DNA of 64,000 bases, taken from NCBI RefSeq assembly GCF_023954305.1, contig NZ_JAMLIG010000003.1, positions 248,001 through 312,000 of the forward strand. Reading direction: 5' to 3'. The DNA comes from Mesorhizobium sp. GTDB lineage: Bacteria; Pseudomonadota; Alphaproteobacteria; Rhizobiales; Rhizobiaceae. Of this stretch, positions 42,697 through 50,776 are shown piece by piece. The notes under the pieces were generated by a model. That model ran no database searches and was not told the origin of the DNA. It worked only from the letters and a program-made list of their open reading frames with translations. The position numbers and the translations under genes are program-made. Position 1 is the stretch's first letter, and every line of letters starts with the position of its first letter.

Positions 42697-43254
42697 ATGA
42701 TGGCAAAGATTATCGTCTATCGACCCGACCTGGTCGAGGAAGTTCTGCCGACCGGAACGCTAGCGCGCCGCCGCATCCCCGCGGGCGGCTTGCGCATCAC
42801 GCTGCTCAACAACGGCAAGCCGAAGACCGTGCCGCTCCTCACCTATGTGTCCGAAGAACTGGCCCGCCACTTTCCGGTGACCAGCGTGACGGTCCATTCG
42901 AAGCCGTCGGCAGCCTTCACCATCGACGAGGAGACGGCGGCGGGGCTTGCGCGCTCATCCGACCTGCTGATTGCCGGGCTCGGCGACTGCGGATCCTGCA
43001 GCGCTTGCAGTCTGCAGGACGCGTTGCAACTGGAGCGCCTCGGCGTTCCGGCGGCAGTCGTCATCACTGACGCCTTTGTCGACGTCTGCGGACGCGTGGC
43101 GGTGCGGCTCGGCTTCGCCGGCTATCAGCCGATCGTCGTGCCGCATCCCGCTGCGACGCGGCCAGATGCATGGCTAAAGGACAAGGCACGGCTTGCGGCA
43201 GCCGCCATGATTCCGTTGGCGTTGCCCCTCGCAGGAACCGCCGCGGCGAGCTGA
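42697..43254 (+). CDS. UGSC-family protein, cysteine form (CGSC motif)
   Basis: 185 residues. The motif GLGDCGSCSACSLQDALQLE sits near residue 95-115; in selenoprotein relatives the first C of CGSC is selenocysteine (UGSC). Here the codon is TGC, an ordinary cysteine. Flanking strands VSEELARHFPVTSVTVHSKP and AAVVITDAFVDVCGR suggest an alpha/beta fold with a redox-type site. AGGAG precedes ATG 42697, and the stop of the partner gene is 7 bases upstream. The biochemical role is unknown. It converges on the cupin gene with a 4-base gap. Confidence 0.75.
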   Translation: MMAKIIVYRPDLVEEVLPTGTLARRRIPAGGLRITLLNNGKPKTVPLLTYVSEELARHFPVTSVTVHSKPSAAFTIDEETAAGLARSSDLLIAGLGDCGSCSACSLQDALQLERLGVPAAVVITDAFVDVCGRVAVRLGFAGYQPIVVPHPAATRPDAWLKDKARLAAAAMIPLALPLAGTAAAS

Positions 43255-43258
43255 TCGG

Positions 43259-43750
43259 CTATCGGATGAATCGCTCGACATAGGATGCGCCGAGGCCGAC
43301 GGCCTCGAAGTGGCGCCGGCATTGCTCGATGCGTGTAAACACGTCGTCGTAACCGGTGACGGCGCCGGCTTCGTCGACATAGACCATCGATCCGTGGACC
43401 TGAAACAGGGTCATCATCTCGCCGCCCTCAGCATCGACCACCAGCGTGTGCGTGTCGCCTGGCGGCTCGAAGATGTAGCTGCCGGCTTTGGCGACCCAGT
43501 CGTGCTCCAGATAGCGCCAGCGACCCTTGATCGTGTATCCATGCACCGGCTGCGGATGGCTGTGTCGCGAGACGATGCCCGAGCGGCGGATACGCGCGAT
43601 CGTCATCCAGTAGCCTTGCGAAGCAGACATGAAGAGCGGCCGAAAAGCGACGTCGTCGGCCGATTTCACCCACAGGCGTTCGTCCTCGGCCAGCCCGTCG
43701 GCGAGGAAGATTTCCTTCAGCGCATACGGGTTCTTGTTCGGTTGCGTCAT
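43259..43750 (-). CDS. Cupin dioxygenase, 2,4'-dihydroxyacetophenone dioxygenase family
   Basis: 163 residues. A single cupin with likely iron ligands H63 and H65 (RHSHPQPVH) and H101 (PPGDTHTL), plus KGRWRYLEHDW and GSYIFEPPG, which are characteristic of 2,4'-dihydroxyacetophenone dioxygenase (DAD) and its relatives. DAD cleaves the C-C bond between the carbonyl and hydroxymethyl carbons of an aryl ketone to give an aromatic acid and formate. The actual substrate here may differ. It is 21 bases downstream of the CoA ligase gene, which could activate the acid released. Confidence 0.8.
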   Translation of the reverse strand: MTQPNKNPYALKEIFLADGLAEDERLWVKSADDVAFRPLFMSASQGYWMTIARIRRSGIVSRHSHPQPVHGYTIKGRWRYLEHDWVAKAGSYIFEPPGDTHTLVVDAEGGEMMTLFQVHGSMVYVDEAGAVTGYDDVFTRIEQCRRHFEAVGLGASYVERFIR

Positions 43751-43771
43751 CGCGGTTCTCCGTTCAGCGCT

Positions 43772-45367
43772 TCAGGCAGGCTTGCGTGAAGGCCCGCCGG
43801 GCCTGCCCGAGGCCTCACGGTCCCAGGCATTGGCGTTTCCGCCTTTGCGCAGCGTCATCTTCTGGATCTTGCCGGTCGGCGTCTTGGGGAGCTCGTCGCG
43901 GAACTCGACGTAGCGCGGCACCATGTAGGCAGGCAGCCTCGGCACGAGGAAGTCGATCAGCGTAGGCCCGTCGAGTTGCGCGTCGGGGAACAGCGAGACG
44001 ACGATCTTCACCTCGTCTTCGCCCATCGGCGACGGCACCGCGACCGCGGCACATTCGGCGATGGCCGGATGCGCCTTCACTTCGCTTTCCAGTTCGAAGG
44101 ACGAGATGTTCTCGCCACGCCGGCGGATCGCGTCCTTGAGCCGGTCCTTGAAGTAATAGTTGCCAGCCGCATCCTTCGACAGAAGGTCGCCGGTGTGGAG
44201 CCACTGGTTGCGCCAAGCCTCAGCCGTTTTTTCCGGATTGCGCCAATAGCCGAGGTTGAATTCCCAGGGATCGTCCGCCCGCAGCACCAGTTCGCCAACG
44301 ACACCCGGCGCGACCGATTCGTCGTTTTCGTCGACGATGCGCGCCGAAATTCCCGGTCGCGGACGCCCGCAGGTCTGCGCGTTGACCAGGTCGACACTGG
44401 TGATGAGCGGCGTCGAAGCCTCTGTCATGTTGAAGAGCGTGACGATCCGCCGGCACCCGAAGCGGTCCTTGAACGCATCGATATCCTTCAAGAGCGGAGT
44501 CATGAAGATGGTCCGCAAGCCGTTGTTGCCGTCGCGCGGATCGGACGGCGCGGACATCAGGTAGGCTGGCATGGTCGAGATGAGCAGCGTCGATGTCGCC
44601 CCGAACCGGCGCACGTCTTCCCAAAATTCCGACGTCGAGAATTTCTCGCGGATGGCGAGCGTCCCGCCGGAGATCAGGACGGTGCCGAACACGTGCGGCA
44701 GACCGGTGTGGAACATCGGCAGGAACATGTAGAAAACGTCGGCCGGCCCGAGGAACTCCGCAAGCGGAGCCGCCGTCGCGTAGGCGTGGGCATGGCCGTA
44801 CAGCACGCCTTTGGACGGGCCGGTCGTTCCGGACGTGTAGAGTATCGCTGCCGGGTCGACATACTCAACCACCTGTGGCGGGTTGGAGCCATCGCCGCGC
44901 GGCAGCGTGTCGAAGCCGATCAGCCGCGCCGAGCCGACAGGTCCCTCGCCGCCCGCATCGCCATAGACAACGATGGTCGCCGGGGCTGCCACGCCGGCGC
45001 CGGGATCCCGCCAGCGTTCAAGGAAGCGGGGCGCGACGACTGCCATGACGGCATCGGCATCGACGACCTGGTTTGCAAGCATGCGGCCCTGGTAGGCGTC
45101 GTTGACCGGCACCATGAGCGCCCCGATCTTGCACAGGGCCTGCCAGACCAGGATATAGTCGATGCCGCTCGGCATCATCACCAGAACGCGGTCGCCCCTT
45201 GCCAGGCCTTCGGCGGCGAAGCCGGCCGCCAGACGATTGATCGCGGCGTTCGCCTGCGCATAGGACAGCGAACGGTCGCGCATAACCAGGAACGGCTTGC
45301 CGGGTGTTTCCACGGCGCGCCGCTCAAGGACATAGTGGAATACGCGGTCGCGGCTCTTCGGCAACAT
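43772..45367 (-). CDS. Acyl-CoA synthetase (AMP-forming), CaiC-like
   Basis: 531 residues from ATG 45367, chosen for GGGAGG just upstream; an earlier in-frame start (45418) would lie inside the promoter region. Motifs: P-loop ILYTSGTTGPSKGVL, FNMTEAS in place of YGxTE (unusual F for Y), hinge TGDLLSKDAAGNYYFKDRLK with RRRGENISSFELE, and catalytic lysine in TPTGKIQKMTLRKGG. Cytoplasmic activation of an organic acid. Co-transcribed with the DAD-like cupin gene. Confidence 0.9.
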   Translation of the reverse strand: MLPKSRDRVFHYVLERRAVETPGKPFLVMRDRSLSYAQANAAINRLAAGFAAEGLARGDRVLVMMPSGIDYILVWQALCKIGALMVPVNDAYQGRMLANQVVDADAVMAVVAPRFLERWRDPGAGVAAPATIVVYGDAGGEGPVGSARLIGFDTLPRGDGSNPPQVVEYVDPAAILYTSGTTGPSKGVLYGHAHAYATAAPLAEFLGPADVFYMFLPMFHTGLPHVFGTVLISGGTLAIREKFSTSEFWEDVRRFGATSTLLISTMPAYLMSAPSDPRDGNNGLRTIFMTPLLKDIDAFKDRFGCRRIVTLFNMTEASTPLITSVDLVNAQTCGRPRPGISARIVDENDESVAPGVVGELVLRADDPWEFNLGYWRNPEKTAEAWRNQWLHTGDLLSKDAAGNYYFKDRLKDAIRRRGENISSFELESEVKAHPAIAECAAVAVPSPMGEDEVKIVVSLFPDAQLDGPTLIDFLVPRLPAYMVPRYVEFRDELPKTPTGKIQKMTLRKGGNANAWDREASGRPGGPSRKPA

Positions 45368-45392
45368 CGCGGACCTCCCTGTTCGAAATATC

Positions 45393-45423
45393 CGAACTAT
45401 ATTCGTCTCCACCGCCAATTCAA
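45393..45423 (-). promoter_or_regulatory. Promoter with CGAA-N5-TTCG operator for the ligase-cupin operon
   Basis: Minus strand: -35 TTGAAT (45418-45423), 16-base spacer, -10 TATAGT (45396-45401) inside the palindrome CGAA-CTATA-TTCG (45393-45405). A second imperfect half, TTCGAAATATCCGAA, overlaps it at 45382-45396. Confidence 0.7.
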
Positions 45424-45467
45424 TCGAAACCGTTCCATGCCATCCCGCAAAGCGTCAGCAATGACGC

Positions 45468-45498
45468 TTGCATGCGATCAGGAGCCGAAATAGTTTCG
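45468..45498 (+). promoter_or_regulatory. Promoter with CGAA-N5-TTCG operator for the amidohydrolase operon
   Basis: Plus strand: -35 TTGCAT (45468-45473), 17-base spacer, -10 TAGTTT (45491-45496) inside CGAA-ATAGT-TTCG (45486-45498). Together with the site at 45393 this gives two exact operators 93 bases apart serving the two divergent operons. Confidence 0.65.
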
Positions 45499-45519
45499 TT
45501 TTCGACACGGGAGAGCGGA

Positions 45520-46566
45520 ATGAGCCTCGACATCACCGGACGCTATCGCTACCCGCCACCGCGCTCGGACTGGCTGGCAAAGGTCGAAGAAGAGATCATC
45601 GAGCCGGACCTGCCGATTGTCGATCCGCACCATCACCTCTGGACCCAGGAAGGCAACCACTACCTTCTGGATGCATTCGCGGCCGACCTCGCCAGCGGAC
45701 ACCGCGTCGAGGCGACCGTCTTTGTTCAAGCCCACTACGGCTATCGCACGACTGGGCCAGACGAATTGCGTCCGGTCGGCGAAACCGAAAAAGTCCTGGC
45801 GATCGCCGAGGACGCCCCAGATCGCGGCGTGAACACGAAGATCGCCGCCGGCATCGTCGGCTACGCCGACCTGATGCTGGGCAGCAACGTCGAGCGCGTG
45901 ATCGACGCGCATGTCGAGGCCGCCGGCGGACGCTTCCGCGGCGTCCGTCACAGCGTGTCGCGCGACACCAATTTTCCGGATGGAATCGTCCTCAGGCCCG
46001 CTCCGGCCGGCATGCTGGCCGATCCGAAATTCAGGGAGGGGATGGCGACGACAGCGCGCCTCGGCCTTTCCTATGACGCCATGCTTTACCACCAGCAGAT
46101 CCCCGAACTGGCAGCGGCCGCGCGCGCGCTGCCCGACCTGCCGATCGTGATTGACCATCTGGGGTGCGTGATCGGGGTCGGCCCCTATCGCGGGCAGGAG
46201 CGGCAGACGTTGGCGGCGTGGCGCGAGGACATGGCCGAGCTCGCTGGGTGCCCGAACGTCGTCGTGAAGATCGGCGGCCTCGGCATGATCATCTGCGGGC
46301 CGACCTGGCACGAGAACCCCTTGCCTCCCGGCTCGGCGGAACTCGCCGATGCGTGGCGTCCGCAGGTCGAGACCTGCATCGAATTGTTCGGCGTCGACCG
46401 CTGCATGTTCGAAAGCAATTTTCCGGTCGACAAGGCGATGTATTCCTATCCCGTCCTGTGGAACGCCTTCAAACGCCTCGCATCCGGCGCATCCGACGAC
46501 GAGAAGGGCGCGCTTTTCCACGATACCGCCGCGCGTTTCTATCGGCTCGGCCGAGGCAAGGCCTGA
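45520..46566 (+). CDS. Amidohydrolase family 2 protein (TIM-barrel metal hydrolase/decarboxylase-like)
   Basis: 348 residues from ATG 45520 after GGGAGAGCGG. The N-terminal metal motif is IVDPHHHLW (H37-H39), a mid-barrel histidine lies in IVIDHLG and the final strand has CMFESNFPVDK with the catalytic aspartate. The family includes 2-pyrone-4,6-dicarboxylate lactonase, fuconolactonase and metal-dependent decarboxylases. Lactone hydrolysis is plausible next to ligase and SDR genes, but not certain. The stop overlaps the start of the SDR gene. Confidence 0.85.
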   Translation: MSLDITGRYRYPPPRSDWLAKVEEEIIEPDLPIVDPHHHLWTQEGNHYLLDAFAADLASGHRVEATVFVQAHYGYRTTGPDELRPVGETEKVLAIAEDAPDRGVNTKIAAGIVGYADLMLGSNVERVIDAHVEAAGGRFRGVRHSVSRDTNFPDGIVLRPAPAGMLADPKFREGMATTARLGLSYDAMLYHQQIPELAAAARALPDLPIVIDHLGCVIGVGPYRGQERQTLAAWREDMAELAGCPNVVVKIGGLGMIICGPTWHENPLPPGSAELADAWRPQVETCIELFGVDRCMFESNFPVDKAMYSYPVLWNAFKRLASGASDDEKGALFHDTAARFYRLGRGKA

Positions 46567-47318
46567 TGCGGCGCTTCGTCGGGAAGGTGGTGCTGGTCAC
46601 AGGCTCGTCGAGCGGTATCGGCGCCGCGTGCGTGCGGCGGTTCCTGAGCGAAGGCGCACGGGTGGCCTGCCTAGATCTGCCGGGGACCGCGGCGGCTTCG
46701 CCTGATCCGGACAGCATGCATCTCGGCTGCGACGTCTCGGACGAGTCGGCCGTCATCCGCGCGCTATCCACCACAGTCGACCGCTTTGGCCGGATCGACG
46801 CAGCCGTGCTGAGCGCGGGTACGGAGGGCAAGGTCGCGCCGCTCGAGACGACGCGCGTCGAGGATTTCGACCGGGTGCAGGCCGTCAACGTGCGCGGCAT
46901 GTTCCTTGGCGTGAAGCATCTCATTCCGGCTATGCGCCGTGCCGGTGGCGGTGCGATTATCGCCCTGGCCTCGACTGCCGGCCTGCGCGGCAGCCGCGCC
47001 GGCCTCGGGCCTTACACGGCCAGCAAGCACGCGGTGATCGGATTGGTGAAGACCGCCGCCCTCGAAGCCGCCAAAGACGGTATCCGCGTCAACGCCGTGT
47101 GTCCGGCTCCGGTCGACACGCCCATGATGCGCGCGATCGAAGCGGGCAACGATGCGTCGGATCCGGCCTCCATGCGAGCGCGCATTGAGGCAAGCGTTCC
47201 GCTCGGACGCTATGCCGAGCCCGAGGAGATCGCCGGGCTGATCGCCTATCTCGCAAGCGACGAGGCGCGCTATCTGACGGGCGCAAGCTACCTTGCCGAT
47301 GGCGGGGTCATGGCCTGA
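46566..47318 (+). CDS. SDR-family oxidoreductase
   Basis: 250 residues. Complete classical SDR: TGSSSGIGAACVRR (NAD(P) loop), LSAG (NAG variant), serine in LASTAG, and catalytic YTASKHAVIG (YxxxK intact). C-terminal LTGASYLADGG is normal. ATG 46566 overlaps the amidohydrolase stop. It probably oxidises a secondary alcohol formed after the hydrolase step. The 3' end overlaps the convergent MBL-fold gene by 11 bases. Confidence 0.93.
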   Translation: MRRFVGKVVLVTGSSSGIGAACVRRFLSEGARVACLDLPGTAAASPDPDSMHLGCDVSDESAVIRALSTTVDRFGRIDAAVLSAGTEGKVAPLETTRVEDFDRVQAVNVRGMFLGVKHLIPAMRRAGGGAIIALASTAGLRGSRAGLGPYTASKHAVIGLVKTAALEAAKDGIRVNAVCPAPVDTPMMRAIEAGNDASDPASMRARIEASVPLGRYAEPEEIAGLIAYLASDEARYLTGASYLADGGVMA

Positions 47319-48354
47319 TTTTTGCGAAGCGCACGATACCGTTTTCAATCTGGCGCTCCAGCGCGCCCTTGCCGACCAGGTAGTTCGCGTAGGCGAGCGT
47401 CTCGCCGATGAGGAACCCGATCCAGATCGGTCCGGGACGCCGGCGAAACAGCGAGGTGAGAAGCTCGGTTGCCGTCTTGGATCCTTCCCGGCAGCCCGCG
47501 ACAACCTGGTCGCAGCGCCATGCGTAGAAGGTCCGCAACTCGTCGGCGCGCGCGTGGAAGCCGCGGAACGGTGCCTCGTGGCCCGGGAGGAACAGGTCGT
47601 CAGGTCCGCAGGCGGCCGCGATCGTCTCCAGGCCGGCGAGGAAATGGCTCAGGGGATCGCCCAGCGGGTCCGTCGGCTGCACGGCCATGGTCGGCGCGAT
47701 GCGCGGTCCGACCTGATCGGCACAGAAGAACAGACCGCGCCCGGCGTCATGCAGCAAGACTTCCTCGGGCGAATGGCCGCCGGCGACGAGAATGTCAAAT
47801 GTGCGCCCGTCGATCGCGAGTTTTCGTCCGGCGGACAGTTTTCGGTAGGTGGCCGGCAGTCGATAGGTGTCGTGCATGAAGCGACGGCCGTTCGCGACCC
47901 ATAGTTCGGTGTCCTCGGGAGCAAGGCCATGCGACAGGAAGAAGTCCCGCTCCAGCGCATCGCCCTCGTCTTTCGGCATGTACTGGACGACGAGACCCCT
48001 CAGGTATTCGCTTTCGCTGGTCGCCAGCGAGGCACCGAAAGTCTCGCAGATCCATCCGGCGGCGCCGAGGTGGTCGGGGTGCCAATGCGTCGCCAGCACG
48101 GTGGTGATGCCGCGGCCGGGCAGACGGTCATGAACCTTCTGCCAGATGGCACAGGTCGCTTCGTCGAACAGACCGGCGTCGACGGCGGTCCAGCCGTCGC
48201 CGTCGCGGATCAGGTATGAGTTGACGTGGCCGGGCTCGTAGGGAAGCGGCAGCCGCAGCCACAGCACGCCATCGGCGATCTCGCGTAAATTGCCTGCCTC
48301 CGGCGCGTCTGGAAACTCGGTCGACACAGGCTTATGGACCGTAGGCACTGTCAT
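47308..48354 (-). CDS. MBL-fold metallo-hydrolase, intact paralogue
   Basis: 348 residues. The zinc motif THWHPDHLGAAG (HxHxDH), downstream GGHSPEE and FLPGHEAPF histidines, and a C-terminal winged-helix-like region ending GFLIGETLAYANYLVGKG are present. The same protein type appears in broken form at 18296-19356 and as a stub at 6093-6193, and each copy accompanies CoA-thioester genes, suggesting a thioesterase- or lactonase-like role. Divergent from the EthD gene; the 167-base gap carries an operator copy. Confidence 0.88.
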   Translation of the reverse strand: MTVPTVHKPVSTEFPDAPEAGNLREIADGVLWLRLPLPYEPGHVNSYLIRDGDGWTAVDAGLFDEATCAIWQKVHDRLPGRGITTVLATHWHPDHLGAAGWICETFGASLATSESEYLRGLVVQYMPKDEGDALERDFFLSHGLAPEDTELWVANGRRFMHDTYRLPATYRKLSAGRKLAIDGRTFDILVAGGHSPEEVLLHDAGRGLFFCADQVGPRIAPTMAVQPTDPLGDPLSHFLAGLETIAAACGPDDLFLPGHEAPFRGFHARADELRTFYAWRCDQVVAGCREGSKTATELLTSLFRRRPGPIWIGFLIGETLAYANYLVGKGALERQIENGIVRFAKIRP

Positions 48355-48458
48355 TCTGTTCCGATCATTGGTCGGTTCTTCCGCATACTCCGGCGCCCGA
48401 TCCGCCGTTGAGGTACTTCAAATCACTTTCTGTTTCTCAGGATCAGGCGACAAGCGCA

Positions 48459-48489
48459 TTGATCCGCGCAATAAATCGAATATTGTTCG
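48459..48489 (+). promoter_or_regulatory. Promoter with CGAA-N5-TTCG operator for the EthD gene
   Basis: Plus strand: -35 TTGATC (48459-48464), 16-base spacer, -10 TATTGT (48481-48486) inside CGAA-TATTG-TTCG (48477-48489). An AAGGGAGG ribosome site follows at 48506-48513 before ATG 48522. Confidence 0.65.
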
Positions 48490-48521
48490 GAAACACGTGA
48501 AACGCAAGGGAGGCATCCGCC

Positions 48522-49205
48522 ATGTCCAAAAAACGATTCATTTTGGGCGCGTTCGGGGCACCGAAAGAACCGGACCAAGCCAAGGAACTCGCCACGGCCT
48601 ATGCCGCCGCGTTGCTCAAGGATACGCCCGTCAGCAAGGCGGTCTACAGCGAAGCCATCGCAAAGGGGCCCCGCGGTGACGGGTTTGGCTTCGATTTTCT
48701 CGTCGAGGCGTGGCTCGGCGACGATGCAGTCCCTGCCTTCGATACGGCGCGTTCCGTCAAAGCCGCCCGAGCGTCCGGCATCGATCCGGACAAGTCGCGG
48801 ACAGTCCTGGCTGACGAAAAGGTCATCAAGACAGGTACCGCCGCGGTGAAGGGAACATTCCTGTCGAAGCGGCGTCCGGATTCGACGGTCGAGGAGTATC
48901 AGAAATACTGGCGCGGCAACCACGCGGACATCATCCAGGCGCAGAAGGACTTTTTTTCCTTCGTGCGTGCCTATGTCCAGAATCACTTCGTACCAGGCTC
49001 GTTCGTGACGCTCGCCGGCGGGGCGCTCTCGCAGGAGGATTCCTTCGACGGTTCACCGCAGATGTGGTTCGACAAGCCGGAGGACATCTATGCCGCCTTC
49101 GCCACCGATGGCTATCATAAGTACATCAAGGAGGACGAGAAGATCCTCGTGAAGGTCGGCTACTCGCAGTCGTTCATCTCGCGCGAGTTCCCGATCACGC
49201 TTTGA
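48522..49205 (+). CDS. EthD-domain protein
   Basis: 227 residues. EthD-type (dimeric alpha+beta barrel) sequence with the recognisable second-half segment STVEEYQKYWRGNHADIIQ and VRAYVQNHFVPGSF. EthD proteins are small enzymes or accessory proteins in degradation of ethers, terpenes and polyketide-like compounds. A related but distinct EthD protein is encoded convergently at 49212-49937. The two stop codons lie in one shared hairpin. Confidence 0.8.
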   Translation: MSKKRFILGAFGAPKEPDQAKELATAYAAALLKDTPVSKAVYSEAIAKGPRGDGFGFDFLVEAWLGDDAVPAFDTARSVKAARASGIDPDKSRTVLADEKVIKTGTAAVKGTFLSKRRPDSTVEEYQKYWRGNHADIIQAQKDFFSFVRAYVQNHFVPGSFVTLAGGALSQEDSFDGSPQMWFDKPEDIYAAFATDGYHKYIKEDEKILVKVGYSQSFISREFPITL

Positions 49206-49213
49206 GCGTGATC
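49193..49213. terminator. Symmetric hairpin spanning two convergent stop codons
   Basis: GATCACGCT-TTG-AGCGTGATC, a perfect 9-bp stem with a 3-base loop. The stop of the upstream EthD gene (49203-49205) and that of the convergent EthD gene (49212-49214) both fall in or at it. It would form in either transcript and is likely a bidirectional transcription end, though no U tract is present. Confidence 0.65.
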
Positions 49214-49937
49214 AGGCGCGGGTGAGTTCGTCGAAGAAGACGATCTCCTCTGCCCGAAAGGATCTTGTCGCCGCCTCGTCGAAGAGACGGCCACGGGCGG
49301 ACGCGATGACGGCGCGGGCATCTTTCGACCCGAAAGCCCTGTCCAGCGCCACCTCGTCGGAGAACCAGAACTCCTCGACGCAATCCACCGCCAGCGCGTC
49401 GATGGAACGCGCGCCGGGCAGGCGGAACGAGCCGGGCACGACATGACTCGCCGTCCATCCGAGCAGGCCCGAGCCGAACGTCGAAACGGCAAGCGCGGCA
49501 GCCGCGAAATCAGAATAGGCCCGTTCGATTCCGCCGGCGGCCGCTGCATCGGCATGTTTCGACAGGACGACGAGCTTCGCCTTGCCCGCACCCGTTTTGA
49601 CCACCTGTTCGGTCGCCGTCATCGACACCGTCCGCTCCATGTCGATGAAATTGAGTTCGTCGACGCGGATGCGATCGCGGTAGATCGGCGTCTGCGAGAA
49701 TGTGTCCTCGTTGGGTGACGTGCCCGGCAGCCAGAACTCGGCCATGCCGGCAAAGTCGAAAGGCGAGCCGAGCGGCCCTGGCCCTGCAATGTGGTTCTGA
49801 GCGTAGCGAAGCCGCCAGGCGCCATAACCCGGCGAACCGGCCACGACGGGCCCGTGCGTGCCACGCCAGTAGGCCCGGAAGTCCGGGTCGCTCATGCCGG
49901 GGCGCGGCGTCAGGAACGCGATCTTCTTCAAGCGCAT
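49212..49937 (-). CDS. EthD-domain protein
   Basis: 241 residues from ATG 49937; the longer frame upstream is a shadow of the enoyl-CoA hydratase gene. The N-terminal half reads KKIAFLTPRPGMSDPDFRAY then WRGTHGPVV and RLRYAQNHI, classical EthD/ABM features. The second half repeats the fold (FRAEEIVFFDE at the end). Last gene of the operon from 55333, 7 bases after the enoyl-CoA hydratase gene. Likely an accessory enzyme in the pathway; exact reaction unknown. Confidence 0.8.
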   Translation of the reverse strand: MRLKKIAFLTPRPGMSDPDFRAYWRGTHGPVVAGSPGYGAWRLRYAQNHIAGPGPLGSPFDFAGMAEFWLPGTSPNEDTFSQTPIYRDRIRVDELNFIDMERTVSMTATEQVVKTGAGKAKLVVLSKHADAAAAGGIERAYSDFAAAALAVSTFGSGLLGWTASHVVPGSFRLPGARSIDALAVDCVEEFWFSDEVALDRAFGSKDARAVIASARGRLFDEAATRSFRAEEIVFFDELTRA

Positions 49938-49944
49938 GGGCTTT

Positions 49945-50730
49945 TCACTTCCCCGAAAATGATGGTGGCCGCTTGGCCATGAATGCGGCGAGCCCTTCGG
50001 CGAAGTCGGCGCTCTTGGCGATGTCGACGAAGCCGGCCTGTTCGGCGTCGAGCTGCGCGGCCAGATTGCTGTCGTGAGCGACGTCGACCAGCCGCTTGAT
50101 CGTCGCGTAGGCAGCAGTCGGCCCGGATGCCAGGCGCTGGCCGAAAGCCTCGGCCTCGACAGCCAGCGCCTCCGCAGGAACGACACGATTGACGAGGCCC
50201 ATCTGCATTGCCGCCTCGGCATCAAACGTGTCGGCGAGCATCGCCAGTACCCGCGCCTTGCGCGTGCCAAGCGCGCGGGCGAGGAACCACGACATGCCGG
50301 CGTCGATCGTCGCGCCGATTTTCGGATAGGCAGGGGTGAAGCGCGTACCGCTCGCAGCGATCGCGAAGTCGCAGGCGAGCATCAGGCCGAGCCCTGCCCC
50401 CGCCACGGCGCCGTGGACGGCGGCGACGGTCGGCAGCCCGACATTCGCAAGCTTCAGGATAACAGGATGGAAGGTCGACATGGTGCGGTCGGCGACGGTC
50501 GCGAACGGCACGCTGCCATCGAAACGGGAGACGTCGCCGCCCGCGCAGAAGGCCCGACCGGCGCCGCGCAGCACGATGCACCTGGCCGCGCCGTCGAGTG
50601 CTTGATCGATCGCTTGCCCGAGCGCCCTGGCCAGCGGGACGTCGATCCCGTTCAGGACCTCGGGGCGATCAAGCGTGACGAACGCGACCGCCTGCCTGAT
50701 CTCGAATTGGACGGTAACCGGTGACTGCAT
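49945..50730 (-). CDS. Enoyl-CoA hydratase/isomerase family protein
   Basis: 261 residues. Crotonase landmarks: VLRGAGRAFCAGGDVSRF, HGAVAGAGLGLMLACDF (oxyanion hole) and AYPKIGATIDAGMSWFLA, where G/A replace the first catalytic glutamate position and D takes the place near the second, closer to isomerase-type members such as PaaG. Acts on an acyl-CoA intermediate. It lies downstream of a binding-protein gene, separated by a GC-rich hairpin. Confidence 0.88.
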   Translation of the reverse strand: MQSPVTVQFEIRQAVAFVTLDRPEVLNGIDVPLARALGQAIDQALDGAARCIVLRGAGRAFCAGGDVSRFDGSVPFATVADRTMSTFHPVILKLANVGLPTVAAVHGAVAGAGLGLMLACDFAIAASGTRFTPAYPKIGATIDAGMSWFLARALGTRKARVLAMLADTFDAEAAMQMGLVNRVVPAEALAVEAEAFGQRLASGPTAAYATIKRLVDVAHDSNLAAQLDAEQAGFVDIAKSADFAEGLAAFMAKRPPSFSGK

Positions 50731-50739
50731 CAGAAAGCC

Positions 50740-50769
50740 GGGTCTCGGCGCGTCGCCGCGCCGGGACCC
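50740..50769 (-). other. Strong hairpin after a binding-protein gene
   Basis: GGGTC-T-CGGCGCG (50740-50752) pairs with CGCGCCG-G-GACCC (50757-50769) around a 4-base loop: a 13-bp stem with one non-standard pair. It lies between the binding-protein stop (50777) and the enoyl-CoA hydratase start (50730). Function as at the other three binding-protein genes. Confidence 0.75.
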
Positions 50770-50776
50770 GCCAGCA

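Noticed and set aside
42990..43020. Possible selenocysteine in the UGSC-family protein
   Set aside because: The CGSC motif is encoded by ordinary TGC codons, there is no in-frame TGA and no SECIS-like element was seen.
43976..45493. 505-codon plus-strand open frame opposite the CaiC-like ligase
   Set aside because: No recognisable domain, low-complexity charged translation, and it crosses the promoter region at 45393-45423.
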